Below are positions 40,479 to 47,808 of a stretch of 59,299 nucleotides of DNA, in pieces. Below the pieces are notes generated by a model. The model saw only the letters and a list, made by a program, of their open reading frames with translations, did not search any database and was not told the origin of the DNA. The position numbers and the translations under genes are program-made. Every line of letters begins with the position of its first letter. Within the stretch, counting starts at the first letter, position 1. Origin of the DNA: Terriglobia bacterium (GTDB lineage: Bacteria; Acidobacteriota; Terriglobia; Terriglobales; Acidobacteriaceae); NCBI GenBank assembly GCA_020073285.1, contig JAIQFM010000002.1, forward strand, positions 1 to 59,299. Direction: 5' to 3'.

Positions 40479-41669
40479 TTACGATGCTCTAGCCGCGGTT
40501 TTGCTGCTCTCATCGGTGGAATAGAGAAACTGCTCGATCTCATCGATGCGTTTGCCGGCATCACTGTAGCCAATCTCAATGAGAGCGTTTGTGTACTTCG
40601 ATGTAAATAGCAGATAGCTCATCAAATCCGAACACGAGACCGCATCTCGTCCCAAGCTGGTTACGAAGTACTCGATCAGATAAGGCATGTCCTTTTGATG
40701 TTGTTGAGCCACTTGCGACAAATTGACCGACGGCGTGATGAGGAGCGATTTCAGAGGGCGCATCCTTTCGCATCCTTCAATCCCGGACTGGCTGATATCG
40801 CCATTGTTGAGCAGTTGATTCAACCGCTCCAGGTGCTCGACATCGGTGGCCAGGTGATCCAGGAAAATTGCATTCAAAAGAACGCCCATGACCTGCGCAA
40901 TCGAAGGGTCTCCGCCATCCCCGGCTTCTTTCTGGTGTTCGAGATTTTCGCAGCGGACACCGATCGCCATAATCCGGTTTGCACCCAGGCGGATGACCGG
41001 ACTGAGCGGTTGTTGAAGCCGCACGCACCCATCGCCGTAGAAAGCCGTCCCTTGCGCGGTCTCAAGCTTTACCGGCTGAAATACCAGCGGAATAGCAGAG
41101 GACGCACACACATGGTCGACGGTAATCGCCGTCGCCAGCGTCACTCGCCGGCTTCGGCTCCACATCGGGTGACCTTTTTTGCCTTGAATGAAGAGATAAG
41201 ACTTCCCCGAGGTATAGTTCGTCGCCGAAACCGCCAGGGCGTAAAGATGCCCTTGCTTGATATTGGCGTCGATTCGCTCGCAATGCAGGTGAGTACTGAG
41301 GAAGTGCCGCAACGGCGTCGCATCGATCAGGGAATGGGCGTGACCTCCTCCCAGAATGCCCCCAAAAGAAAGGTCCAGAATCCAGGCAAAGGAGTTGGCG
41401 GCCTGGGAGAAAATATCGCAGCGAAAAACGTCTGAAGGCTGCAGACCCGACCAAAGCTGCGCGATAACCGTGGTTGTCGACGCAAAATCGTCGCTACCAG
41501 AGGCCAGGGCGGTACCATTAATGGCTCCGGCGGAAGCGGCTCCTATGATAGGAAAGGGATTACCGCGCGCCCGAACCCGTTTTATCTCGCCAATGCGTTT
41601 AAGAACACCCGCTTGATAAGCCCCGCGGGCGCCCCCTCCCGTCATCACCAAACCGAGTACATTGCCCAT
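40479..41669 (-). CDS. Patatin-like phospholipase
   Basis: A 396-residue patatin-family hydrolase. The oxyanion loop is TGGGARGAYQAGVL, the nucleophile elbow is IIGAASAGAINGTAL and the catalytic Asp is in AFYGDGCVRLQQPL. The elbow reads A-x-S-x-G in place of the usual G-x-S-x-G. It is probably cytosolic and cuts acyl esters of lipids. A long C-terminal helical part (about residues 270-396) has no motif I know. GC content is lower than the average here. It follows a small Pro-rich gene by about 34 bases. Confidence 0.88.
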   Translation of the reverse strand: MGNVLGLVMTGGGARGAYQAGVLKRIGEIKRVRARGNPFPIIGAASAGAINGTALASGSDDFASTTTVIAQLWSGLQPSDVFRCDIFSQAANSFAWILDLSFGGILGGGHAHSLIDATPLRHFLSTHLHCERIDANIKQGHLYALAVSATNYTSGKSYLFIQGKKGHPMWSRSRRVTLATAITVDHVCASSAIPLVFQPVKLETAQGTAFYGDGCVRLQQPLSPVIRLGANRIMAIGVRCENLEHQKEAGDGGDPSIAQVMGVLLNAIFLDHLATDVEHLERLNQLLNNGDISQSGIEGCERMRPLKSLLITPSVNLSQVAQQHQKDMPYLIEYFVTSLGRDAVSCSDLMSYLLFTSKYTNALIEIGYSDAGKRIDEIEQFLYSTDESSKTAARAS

Positions 41670-41702
41670 GTCCCGCGTTCCTTCTGCGACCTTCGCCAGC
41701 GA

Positions 41703-41921
41703 CTACATGCCCTTGTAAGGCTCATATGCAGGCCCAGGCAGCGCTGGCTTCTTGGCGTAAGGCTCATATGCAGGCCCAGGTGGCGGCTTCTTGGCGTAAG
41801 GCTCATACGGAGGCTCGGGCAGCGCTGGCTTCTGGGCGCGCTCCGCGTCACCCGTTGCTCCTGGATAGGGCAGCGGCGGTTCGAGGGATTTGTTGGCGTC
41901 GGTGGCCGAGTGCTTGAACAT
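41703..41921 (-). CDS. Pro-rich YEPYAKKP-repeat protein
   Basis: A 72-residue candidate with three imperfect copies of (G/E)PxYEPYAKKP near its end, coded by a 42-base tandem repeat. The first part (FKHSATDANKSLEPPLPYPG) is Pro-rich. No signal peptide. It lies just upstream of the patatin gene on the same strand and may be co-transcribed. The start is a guess; the frame is open to 42014. Confidence 0.45.
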   Translation of the reverse strand: MFKHSATDANKSLEPPLPYPGATGDAERAQKPALPEPPYEPYAKKPPPGPAYEPYAKKPALPGPAYEPYKGM

Positions 41922-42146
41922 GACATGGATCCCGGGAAATGGATCGAGAAGGAGAGGCGGCGATCTCCGATGACCAATTGGACTTCCAACCCCGACCCTG
42001 CACCCTATCTCCACATAGTGAGCCTTCCGGATATGGCGCGATGTTCATAATTGCTCGGTTCTGAACATAATTCAGCTACGGCACAAGATCGGGAAACCGG
42101 AGCCGAAGGCTGGGGGCCCAGGTTTCCGCTTTCGTTTTGACGGCGC

Positions 42147-42179
42147 CCCACATCTGCCCGCAGTTGGCAGATGTGGGGT
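42147..42179. repeat. Palindromic repeat CCCACATCTGCC, copy 2
   Basis: CCCCACATCTGCCCGC, AGTT, GGCAGATGTGGGG. The flank GACGGC is shared with copy 3. Confidence 0.85.
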
Positions 42180-42184
42180 TTTGG

Positions 42185-42260
42185 AGCGCGCAGCGCGGTA
42201 GAACCTAGCCCACGGCGTAAGCCGTGGGTAAATGTGCAATAGAGGCTTGAGCCCGCTTCA
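42185..42260. repeat. Composite palindromic repeat, partial copy
   Basis: GCGCAGCGCGGTAGAACCTA, GCCCACGGCGTAAGCCGTGG GT, then a GCCCGCTTCAGCGGGC hairpin. Matches module 2 of the element at 20834. Confidence 0.75.
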
Positions 42261-42328
42261 GCGGGCGACAGAATCAGCGGGTGGAGCAGTGCTTCAGCTG
42301 TTCAGTGCCATGACATCCTTTCGACGGC

Positions 42329-42361
42329 ACCCCACATCTGCCCGCTGTTGGCAGATGTGGG
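42329..42361. repeat. Palindromic repeat CCCACATCTGCC, copy 3
   Basis: CCCCACATCTGCCCGC, TGTT, GGCAGATGTGGG, 180 bases from copy 2 and nearly identical to it. Confidence 0.85.
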
Positions 42362-42481
42362 TCTGCAATCTCGCTTCACCGCTCGCGGATCTGCAACAGC
42401 TTGGGAGTTCTTCCGTTCTGTCGATCGGCGGTCCCCTGCGACTCGATCAAACCTTCCCACCCGACAATCGGCAATGGTTTT

Positions 42482-42511
42482 CACTGGCCACTGACCACAC
42501 GCCACTGCTCC
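42482..42511. repeat. Period-7 array (CACTGGC), intergenic
   Basis: CACTGGC, CACTGAC, CACACGC, CACTGCT. Same unit as 31909-31943, but no gene end adjoins it. Confidence 0.7.
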
Positions 42512-42538
42512 GTCACACACATCTGTGACTAAACTCTA

Positions 42539-42566
42539 TTGACACCGTTAACCAACTGCTTACAAT
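42539..42566 (+). promoter_or_regulatory. Strong sigma-70-type promoter without an obvious gene
   Basis: TTGACA (42539-42544), 16-bp spacer, TACAAT (42561-42566). The next 250 bases on this strand hold no coding frame; beyond them lies the 3' end of yheT on the opposite strand. Confidence 0.65.
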
Positions 42567-42572
42567 GTCAGT

Positions 42573-42820
42573 AGTCGGATAATCCGGCGCCACATCTGGG
42601 CTGCAAGGGGGGGCGACTACCTTGCGGCCCTATATATTGGGCTCGGATGTGGTCTTTGCTCTTTGACAACGCAATATGTTCGGTATTCCAGAAAACACGG
42701 ACGTAAGTTATTGATTTATCGTTCGACGGCCCACGGTTACCGTGCGATTTCCTCGGTATACCGTGCTTAAGTTGCTGATTCCACTAGACGGCAGGGAGAG
42801 GGGGGTGGGTACCGTCTAAG
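42573..42820 (+). other. Non-coding, leader-like region
   Basis: It contains TTGCTCTTTGACAAC (42656-42670), resembling a boxA antitermination site or the start of some CRISPR leaders; TAAGTTATTGATT (42704-42716) and TAAGTTGCTGATT (42768-42780), a direct repeat 64 bases apart; the palindromes CACGGTTACCGTG (42732-42744) and GGTATACC; and TAGACGG...CCGTCTA at 42785-42817. No CRISPR repeats follow. It may be an untranslated RNA or a vestigial leader. The remaining part of 42015-42538 holds the repeats listed separately. Confidence 0.4.
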
Positions 42821-42822
42821 GT

Positions 42823-43848
42823 TTACCGATGAGTAATGTCACGAAAGAACTCGATAATCTGCCGTTCCGCCCAGCGTCCGTCGTAGCCATTCGCTTCGCC
42901 GAGAAACGCGCAATGGCCTCCGTGCTCGGTCTCGATGAAGCGCACGTTCGGATTTGCCCGCAGCGCCGCCCGCGTTTCCGGCAGAATGAGCACAAACGGA
43001 TCGTCCTGGGAGTGGATCACCAGCGTCGGCACCGCGATCCGCGGCGCCAGTGGCGACGCGCTCGCCCGCGCGTAGTAATCCTCGGCGCTCGCGAAGCCGC
43101 AGTAGCGTGCCGTGACTTCGTCATCGAAGTCGCGCAGGCTGCGCAGCGCGCGCAGGCTGGGACGTTGAAAAATTCCCGGAAACAGCCGCCTCTTGCGCCC
43201 CATGCTGCGCCACAGCGAAAGCAGAAAGCGCCATTCGTAGATGCGGTTCGACGGCCGATGCAGCTCCGCGGCGCTCGCCGCCAGGTCCATTCCCGGACAA
43301 ACCGCGGCGAAAGCTACAACTTCGCGCGGCGCGGCGCTTCCCCATTCGCCGGCCAGTTTGAGCACCAGGTTGCCGCCCATGGAAAATCCGGCGATCGCCA
43401 CGCGCGGCAATCGGTCTTTCGCGATCAGCTCGTTCACCACTGCGCCGACGTCGCTGGAGAGACCGGAGTGGTAGAGCGTGGGCGCCAGCCGTTCGGTGCC
43501 GCCGCAGGTGCGCACGTTCATGCGGACCACGTTCATGCCCGCGGCCCAGGCTTTGCTTCCGGTTCCGATCACGTAGGAAGACTCGCTGGAGCCTTCCAGT
43601 CCATGCACGATGACAATCGTCACCGCCGCGCCGCGTTCCTGCTGCCAGTGGCAGTCGCAGCGCACCTGCACGCCCTCTTCGACGGTGAACAAGCGGCGCT
43701 CGGGTGCCGGCAGCAGATTTCGCCGCGGCAAGAAATGTCCGGCGAGCGTCTGCCGGTGGCCGCCGCGCAACCCACGCCGCGGCACGAAGGCATCGCTCAC
43801 GCGCGTTGGCGGCCGAGTTCCGGCGTTGCTGGTTTTTTGCTCGGACAC
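42823..43848 (-). CDS. yheT: YheT-family alpha/beta hydrolase
   Basis: A 341-residue alpha/beta hydrolase of the YheT/EMB8 type. The N-terminal PRRGLRGGHRQTLAGHFLPR R is the family signature; the Ser is in GFSMGGNLVLKLAG, the Asp in VIHSQDDPFV and the His in EHGGHCAFLG. Substrate unknown, probably carboxylic esters. GTG start (MSEQKTSN). A TATAAT lies just upstream on the plus strand and probably serves the FmdB-like gene. Confidence 0.9.
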   Translation of the reverse strand: MSEQKTSNAGTRPPTRVSDAFVPRRGLRGGHRQTLAGHFLPRRNLLPAPERRLFTVEEGVQVRCDCHWQQERGAAVTIVIVHGLEGSSESSYVIGTGSKAWAAGMNVVRMNVRTCGGTERLAPTLYHSGLSSDVGAVVNELIAKDRLPRVAIAGFSMGGNLVLKLAGEWGSAAPREVVAFAAVCPGMDLAASAAELHRPSNRIYEWRFLLSLWRSMGRKRRLFPGIFQRPSLRALRSLRDFDDEVTARYCGFASAEDYYARASASPLAPRIAVPTLVIHSQDDPFVLILPETRAALRANPNVRFIETEHGGHCAFLGEANGYDGRWAERQIIEFFRDITHR

Positions 43849-43911
43849 TTATAATCGATGTAACGAAACCGGCAGGTTCTGCGTTTTATCTGGGACGGAC
43901 CGAAAGTCACT

Positions 43912-44103
43912 ATGCCCATCTTCGAGTACATCTGCAAGGACTGCAAGCAGCCGTTCGAGGCCCTGATCCTCGGCTCGCGCCAGCCGGAGTGTCCGAGCTG
44001 TCATGGCCGCAACCTGGCGCGGCAGTTTTCCGTCTTCGCTGCCGGCGCCGCGCACCCCGGCGCACCCGCCACCGCCGCTTGCGGGGCCGGCCCCTCCACT
44101 TGA
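43912..44103 (+). CDS. FmdB-type zinc ribbon protein, second copy
   Basis: A 63-residue paralogue of 26388-26552: MPIFEYICKDCKQPFEALIL, then CPSCHGRNLARQFSVFA. Both CxxC pairs are present. The C-terminal tail is Ala/Pro/Gly-rich. Putative regulatory zinc ribbon of unknown target. Confidence 0.82.
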   Translation: MPIFEYICKDCKQPFEALILGSRQPECPSCHGRNLARQFSVFAAGAAHPGAPATAACGAGPST

Positions 44104-44173
44104 GGGCTCTCCCGCGGGCCGGGCGCCTGCTGCATGGAATAAGGCCGGTTCGGAAGCGCGAGTCCGAATACGC

Positions 44174-44185
44174 TTCAACGTTAAA
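44174..44185. promoter_or_regulatory. Candidate MarR operator 1 (pirin promoter)
   Basis: TTCAACGTTAAA, an imperfect palindrome. A second identical copy lies 29 bp downstream, and TTCAATATTAAA lies upstream of the marR gene at 46009. AT-rich TTnAA/TTnAA palindromes are typical MarR/DUF24 targets. Confidence 0.6.
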
Positions 44186-44202
44186 CTATTCCTGAGTCTT
44201 AC

Positions 44203-44214
44203 TTCAACGTTAAA
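44203..44214. promoter_or_regulatory. Candidate MarR operator 2 (pirin promoter)
   Basis: TTCAACGTTAAA, identical to operator 1, 26 bases before the pirin start codon; a protein bound here would block the start region. Confidence 0.6.
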
Positions 44215-44239
44215 GCATCTTACCGGATGGAGATTGCTT

Positions 44240-44947
44240 ATGATCGCCATTCGTCCCTCCGCCGAGCGCGGCCATTTCGATCATGGATGGCTGAACACCT
44301 ATCACACCTTTTCCTTCGCCGATTACTACGATCCCAAGCACACTCATTTCCGCGGCCTGCGCGTGATCAACGAGGACACCGTCCAGCCAGGCGGCGGTTT
44401 CGGCACCCACCCGCACCGCGACATGGAGATCGTCACCTACATCCTGCAGGGCGCGCTGGCGCACCAGGACAGCATGGGAACCGGCTCGACCATCGTTCCC
44501 GGCGATGTGCAGCGCATGAGCGCCGGGACCGGAGTTCTGCACAGCGAGTTCAACCATTCCCAGGACGAGTTGGTGCACCTGCTGCAGATCTGGATTTTCC
44601 CCGACGAGCGCGGGCTCAAGCCCAGCTACGAACAGAAGACCTTTCCGGCGCAGCAGAAGCTGAACCGCCTGCTTCTGGTCGCGTCGCCTGACGCGAGCGA
44701 CGGCTCGGTGACGATCCATTCCGATGCGCGAGTTTACGGGTCGTTGCTCGAGGCCGGAAAGAGCGTCCAGCACGAGCTGGCGAAAGGACGCGGCGCGTGG
44801 ATCCAGGTTATCAGCGGCGCGATCGAGGTGAACGGAAAGCGGCTCGCGGCCGGAGATGGCGCGGGCATTGAAGACGACAAGCTGCTGGCGATCACCGGAC
44901 GGTCGGAGTCGGGAAGGTCGGAGTTTCTGCTCTTCGACCTCGCTTAG
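44240..44947 (+). CDS. Pirin family protein (YhhW-like quercetinase)
   Basis: A 235-residue bicupin. Metal ligands of the N-terminal cupin are in GTHPHRDMEIVTYILQGALA and TGVLHSEFNHS (three His, one Glu). The first residues IRPSAERGHFDHGWLNTYHT FSFADYYD match YhhW-type pirins, which have quercetin dioxygenase activity in E. coli. GGAG is 8 bases before the ATG. It leads a pair with the DoxX gene and is probably controlled by the MarR protein 600 bases away through two operator-like sites. Confidence 0.92.
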   Translation: MIAIRPSAERGHFDHGWLNTYHTFSFADYYDPKHTHFRGLRVINEDTVQPGGGFGTHPHRDMEIVTYILQGALAHQDSMGTGSTIVPGDVQRMSAGTGVLHSEFNHSQDELVHLLQIWIFPDERGLKPSYEQKTFPAQQKLNRLLLVASPDASDGSVTIHSDARVYGSLLEAGKSVQHELAKGRGAWIQVISGAIEVNGKRLAAGDGAGIEDDKLLAITGRSESGRSEFLLFDLA

Positions 44948-44992
44948 TCGTCGGTTCTCGGTAGCCGGTTCTCGCTAATGAATTGCGAATTC
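44948..44992. repeat. Period-7 array (GGTTCTC) after the pirin stop
   Basis: GGTTCTC, GGTAGCC, GGTTCTC, GCTAATG, AATTGCG, AATTCAT. It starts at the base after the TAG stop and fills most of the gap to the DoxX gene. Confidence 0.75.
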
Positions 44993-45010
44993 ATAAACAC
45001 GGAGAGATTT

Positions 45011-45499
45011 ATGTTGAGAAAACTTTTCCAGACGGATCGCGATTATCTGCTCGGCATGGTGCGCGCGGTGCTGGGAGTTGTGTTCTTGGCCCACGGCGCG
45101 CAACAGGCGTTGGGCTGGTTCGGAGGCTACGGATTCAGCGCCACCATGGGCGGAATGGCGCACATGGGAATTCCCGCGCCGCTGGCGTTGCTGGCGATCG
45201 CGGCGGAATTCGCCGGCGGACTGGGACTGATTGTCGGATTGCTGAGCCGCGTGGCGGCATTCGGCATCGGCGTGGACATGATCGTCGCCATCGCGAAGGT
45301 ACACGGCGCGAACGGTTTGTTCATGAACTGGATGGGCAACCAGAAGGGCGAGGGATACGAGTATCACCTGCTGGCGCTGGCGCTGCTGACCGTGGTCATG
45401 CTGCGTGGCTCGGGCGCGCTGTCGCTGGATCGGCTGATCGCGCGTTGGCAGAAGCGCGAGTCGGTTCACGCGCGCCGGCAGACGCCCGTCGCGGCGTAA
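45011..45499 (+). CDS. DoxX family membrane protein
   Basis: A 162-residue four-helix DoxX protein: MVRAVLGVVFLAHGAQQALG WFGGYG, PLALLAIAAEFAGGLGLIVG LLSRVAAFGIGVDMIVAI and YEYHLLALALLTVVMLRGSG. DoxX proteins are linked to thiol or oxidative stress and often sit beside pirin and MarR genes, as here. GGAGAG lies 6 bases before the ATG. Convergent with marR. Confidence 0.9.
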   Translation: MLRKLFQTDRDYLLGMVRAVLGVVFLAHGAQQALGWFGGYGFSATMGGMAHMGIPAPLALLAIAAEFAGGLGLIVGLLSRVAAFGIGVDMIVAIAKVHGANGLFMNWMGNQKGEGYEYHLLALALLTVVMLRGSGALSLDRLIARWQKRESVHARRQTPVAA

Positions 45500-45508
45500 A
45501 GAAGTAAT

Positions 45509-45970
45509 CTACTTCGGATTGCGTGCGGCGACGGTGGTGCCAAGTTTGCGCGCCAGCGCGGCGAGCGACTCCTGCTCCGCGGGAGTGAGAGCGGACATGG
45601 CGCCAACGATGCGTTCGACGTGTTGTGGAAACACCTGCGCGATCAGCTTTCTTCCCTTCTCCGAAATGGAAACCAAATAGAAGCGGCGATCGGCGGCCTG
45701 GCGCGTACGCGTGGCCAGGCCGCGTCTTTCCAGGTTTCCCACCACCATGGTCAGGTTGCCGCTGGTTTTCAGAAGCTTACGCGCGAGTTCTCCGAGACAG
45801 AGCGGACCGATGTGATAAAGCGCTTCCAGCACGCCGAACTGGCTGGGCGAGAGGCCGAGGGACTCCAGTCTCGACATAAGAAACGAATCCACGGTATCGG
45901 CGGCACGGAGGAGCTTGACGTAGGCGTCGAGGGCGCGTTCCTGCTTGGCGGTGCCGTGGAAGTGTTTCAT
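45509..45970 (-). CDS. MarR family transcriptional regulator
   Basis: A 153-residue winged-helix protein: LSPSQFGVLEALYHIGPLCL GELARKLLKTSGNLTMVVGN LERRGLATRT and RRFYLVSISEKGRKLIAQVF P. One Cys in the recognition-domain region (PLCLGE) could sense oxidants. Its start codon directly follows a GTTTCA period-6 array; a palindrome like those before pirin lies 39 bases ahead, suggesting autoregulation. Confidence 0.92.
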   Translation of the reverse strand: MKHFHGTAKQERALDAYVKLLRAADTVDSFLMSRLESLGLSPSQFGVLEALYHIGPLCLGELARKLLKTSGNLTMVVGNLERRGLATRTRQAADRRFYLVSISEKGRKLIAQVFPQHVERIVGAMSALTPAEQESLAALARKLGTTVAARNPK

Positions 45971-45972
45971 TC

Positions 45973-45999
45973 GAGTTTCAGTTTCAGTTTCAGTTTCAG
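45973..45999. repeat. Period-6 array (GTTTCA) abutting the marR start
   Basis: Four units of GTTTCA end 4 bases before the marR start codon, on the minus strand reading GAAACTGAAACTGAAAC. Confidence 0.85.
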
Positions 46000-46008
46000 C
46001 AGCGGTGG

Positions 46009-46020
46009 TTCAATATTAAA
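46009..46020. promoter_or_regulatory. Candidate MarR operator 3 (marR promoter)
   Basis: TTCAATATTAAA, differing from the two pirin sites only in the central two bases. Confidence 0.55.
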
Positions 46021-46077
46021 CCATTCGGCTGGTATGGGGACCTGCATAGAGCTGGTTGCAAGCATCATGTTGACCGC

Positions 46078-46476
46078 TTACCAGATTGTTTGGATTCCAG
46101 CGGCTTGGAGACGGCGGTCGCGGGTGACGAGCGGAAGACCAAGGTGGAGCGCAGTTGCAGCAATGATGCGGTCGGGCATGTCGGCAACAATGTCTCGTGG
46201 AACGGCCCTCAAGGCGCTAGCGATGTTGTAATCGAGCGGAAAGACTTTAAATGCGGGATTGTCTTGGCCGAGTTCACGGACAAACCTGTCGAATGCATCG
46301 GCGGCGATGCGCCCGCGTTCGACCAAGTACACAACCTCAACGAGCGAGACGGCTGAAATGTACGTTGGCACGCCGCTGGCCGCTGCGGTGTCAATCAGTG
46401 AAAAGACCGTCGGTGAGAGATTCGTGGTGTCGAGCAGGTACCAGATGGCCGCATGCGTATCTAGGACAGCAGGCAT
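46078..46476 (-). CDS. vapC: PIN-domain toxin VapC
   Basis: A 132-residue PIN-domain ribonuclease. The acidic residues are at VLDTHAAIWYL, ISAVSLVEVVYLVERG, VADMPDRIIAATALHLGLPL and VTRDRRLQ. Such toxins cut RNA and are neutralised by the adjacent antitoxin. The ATG shares one base with the TGA of vapB (TGATG). Confidence 0.9.
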   Translation of the reverse strand: MPAVLDTHAAIWYLLDTTNLSPTVFSLIDTAAASGVPTYISAVSLVEVVYLVERGRIAADAFDRFVRELGQDNPAFKVFPLDYNIASALRAVPRDIVADMPDRIIAATALHLGLPLVTRDRRLQAAGIQTIW

Positions 46477-46700
46477 CAGGAGATGTCGCGCGGGAAGTTG
46501 CCCCACATTTCGCGGCGGGCCTGGGCGATGTCTTCTTCCGTGATGCGTATGTTCAAGTCTGCCCACAACCCGCGCAGGCTGCGGCGAGGCTTCTTCGGGC
46601 CGTCCTTTTCCTTCAGTACGTCCACAAAGTCCAACACTTCCTTCTGCTTTTCGGGAGGCAAATCGCGCAGTTTCTCGAGAACCTGTTGTTCGATGTTCAT
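46476..46700 (-). CDS. vapB: VapB-like (DUF2281) antitoxin
   Basis: A 74-residue protein beginning MNIEQQVLEKLRDLPPEKQK EVLDFVDVLKEKD, the DUF2281 pattern, with a basic linker and a C-terminal helix (TEEDIAQARREMWGNFPRD) that would bind VapC. It is followed by vapC with coupled translation. Confidence 0.88.
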   Translation of the reverse strand: MNIEQQVLEKLRDLPPEKQKEVLDFVDVLKEKDGPKKPRRSLRGLWADLNIRITEEDIAQARREMWGNFPRDIS

Positions 46701-46809
46701 AGATGCCTCTCGGGCGATCCTTATTTATTATAGCGCGGTCGACTGCCGCGAAGAGATGCGAGTGAGGTGGAAGATCGTGGTGTCACGCTGCCGGTAACAA
46801 GGATTCCGG

Positions 46810-47676
46810 TTAGCGGCGGTCGTGGAGGACGGTTTCGCGTTCCTGCAGCGGAATTGGGGCACGGCGCCGGATGAACTGGCGGACCAGGAACATGGCCAGC
46901 AGAACGCCGCCGAAGGTACATACGATGGTCGCGCCAGTAGGAAGATCGAGCCAGACGGAGAAGTAGCAACCGAGGGCGGAGACGAGCGTGCCCATGGTCC
47001 AGCCGATGGCGAGGCGCGGGCCGATTCTGTCGGCGAAGAGCATGGCGCCCACCGACGGAACGATGAGATAGCAGAAAACCAGCAGTACGCCGGCAATCGC
47101 TACCGAGGAGGTGACGACGAAGCCGAACGAGGCGTAGAAAAGAAAGTCCCACAGGCCGATGGAGATGCCGGATTGTTCGGCGAGTTTGGGGTTGGTGGAG
47201 ATGAGGAGGAACTTGCGGCGAAAGATGTAGTGAAACAGGCCAATGCCACCATACAGGGCCGCGGTTTTGGCCACTTCGTGTCCGGAGACGGCGAGGATGT
47301 TGCCGACGAGCATGTCCTTGAGGTGCTCGGTTTCGCCGGTGGCCTTGCTCATGGCGAGGATGGCGGCGGCGGAGGCAACGGCGTAGGTAATGCCGATGAA
47401 GGCTTCCAGGGGAATGCGTCCGCGGTGGGCACGCACCAGGGCGAAGATGCCGGCGCCGAGGAAGGTGAAGGCGAGGCTGATCCAGTAAGCGGCGCCGCCG
47501 TGCGGGTCCATGCCGGCGAGGATGGCGATGGTGGCGCCGAGGGCGGCGATCTGGGCAAGCGCCAGGTCAACAAAGATGACGCCGCGCTCCACCACGTGCA
47601 CGCCGAGATAGGCGTGAATGCCGGTCAAGATCAGGCTGGCAAGGAACGGCAAGATAAGAAACGAAAGCAGCAACAT
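46810..47676 (-). CDS. znuB: Zinc/manganese ABC transporter permease (ZnuB-like)
   Basis: A 288-residue ABC-3 family permease with about eight membrane helices: ASLILTGIHAYLGVHVVERG VIFVDLALAQIAALGATIAI, IPLEAFIGITYAVASAAAIL and SSVAIAGVLLVFCYLIVPSV GAML. It carries the metal through the inner membrane. It follows znuA by 130 bases that hold a repeat. No ATPase gene (znuC) is adjacent on either side. Confidence 0.9.
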   Translation of the reverse strand: MLLLSFLILPFLASLILTGIHAYLGVHVVERGVIFVDLALAQIAALGATIAILAGMDPHGGAAYWISLAFTFLGAGIFALVRAHRGRIPLEAFIGITYAVASAAAILAMSKATGETEHLKDMLVGNILAVSGHEVAKTAALYGGIGLFHYIFRRKFLLISTNPKLAEQSGISIGLWDFLFYASFGFVVTSSVAIAGVLLVFCYLIVPSVGAMLFADRIGPRLAIGWTMGTLVSALGCYFSVWLDLPTGATIVCTFGGVLLAMFLVRQFIRRRAPIPLQERETVLHDRR

Positions 47677-47704
47677 TCAGGTCTCCACTCCGGCGTTGCC
47701 TAAC

Positions 47705-47806
47705 AGATTCTTTCCGCGGGGGCTAAAGCCGCTATTTTTTTCGCGCTCCAACGGCGCGGCTCCCTCGACTTCGCTCGGGACACGTTCCGCCGCGCCCCTT
47801 CAAAAC
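47705..47806. repeat. GC-rich palindromic repeat between znuA and znuB
   Basis: GGGGCTAAAGCC, a GCGCTCC and GGCGCGGC palindrome, then CCCTCGACTTCGCTCGGGAC and CCGCCGCGCCCC. A relative of the GGCTTCAG family. Confidence 0.55.
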
Positions 47807-47808
47807 GG

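Noticed and set aside
42640-42820. CRISPR array after a leader
   Set aside because: No regular repeat-spacer pattern follows; only leader-like features are present.
42829-43854. Plus-strand frame of 341 codons opposite yheT
   Set aside because: yheT has full hydrolase motifs; the plus frame is low-complexity and begins beyond a non-coding region.
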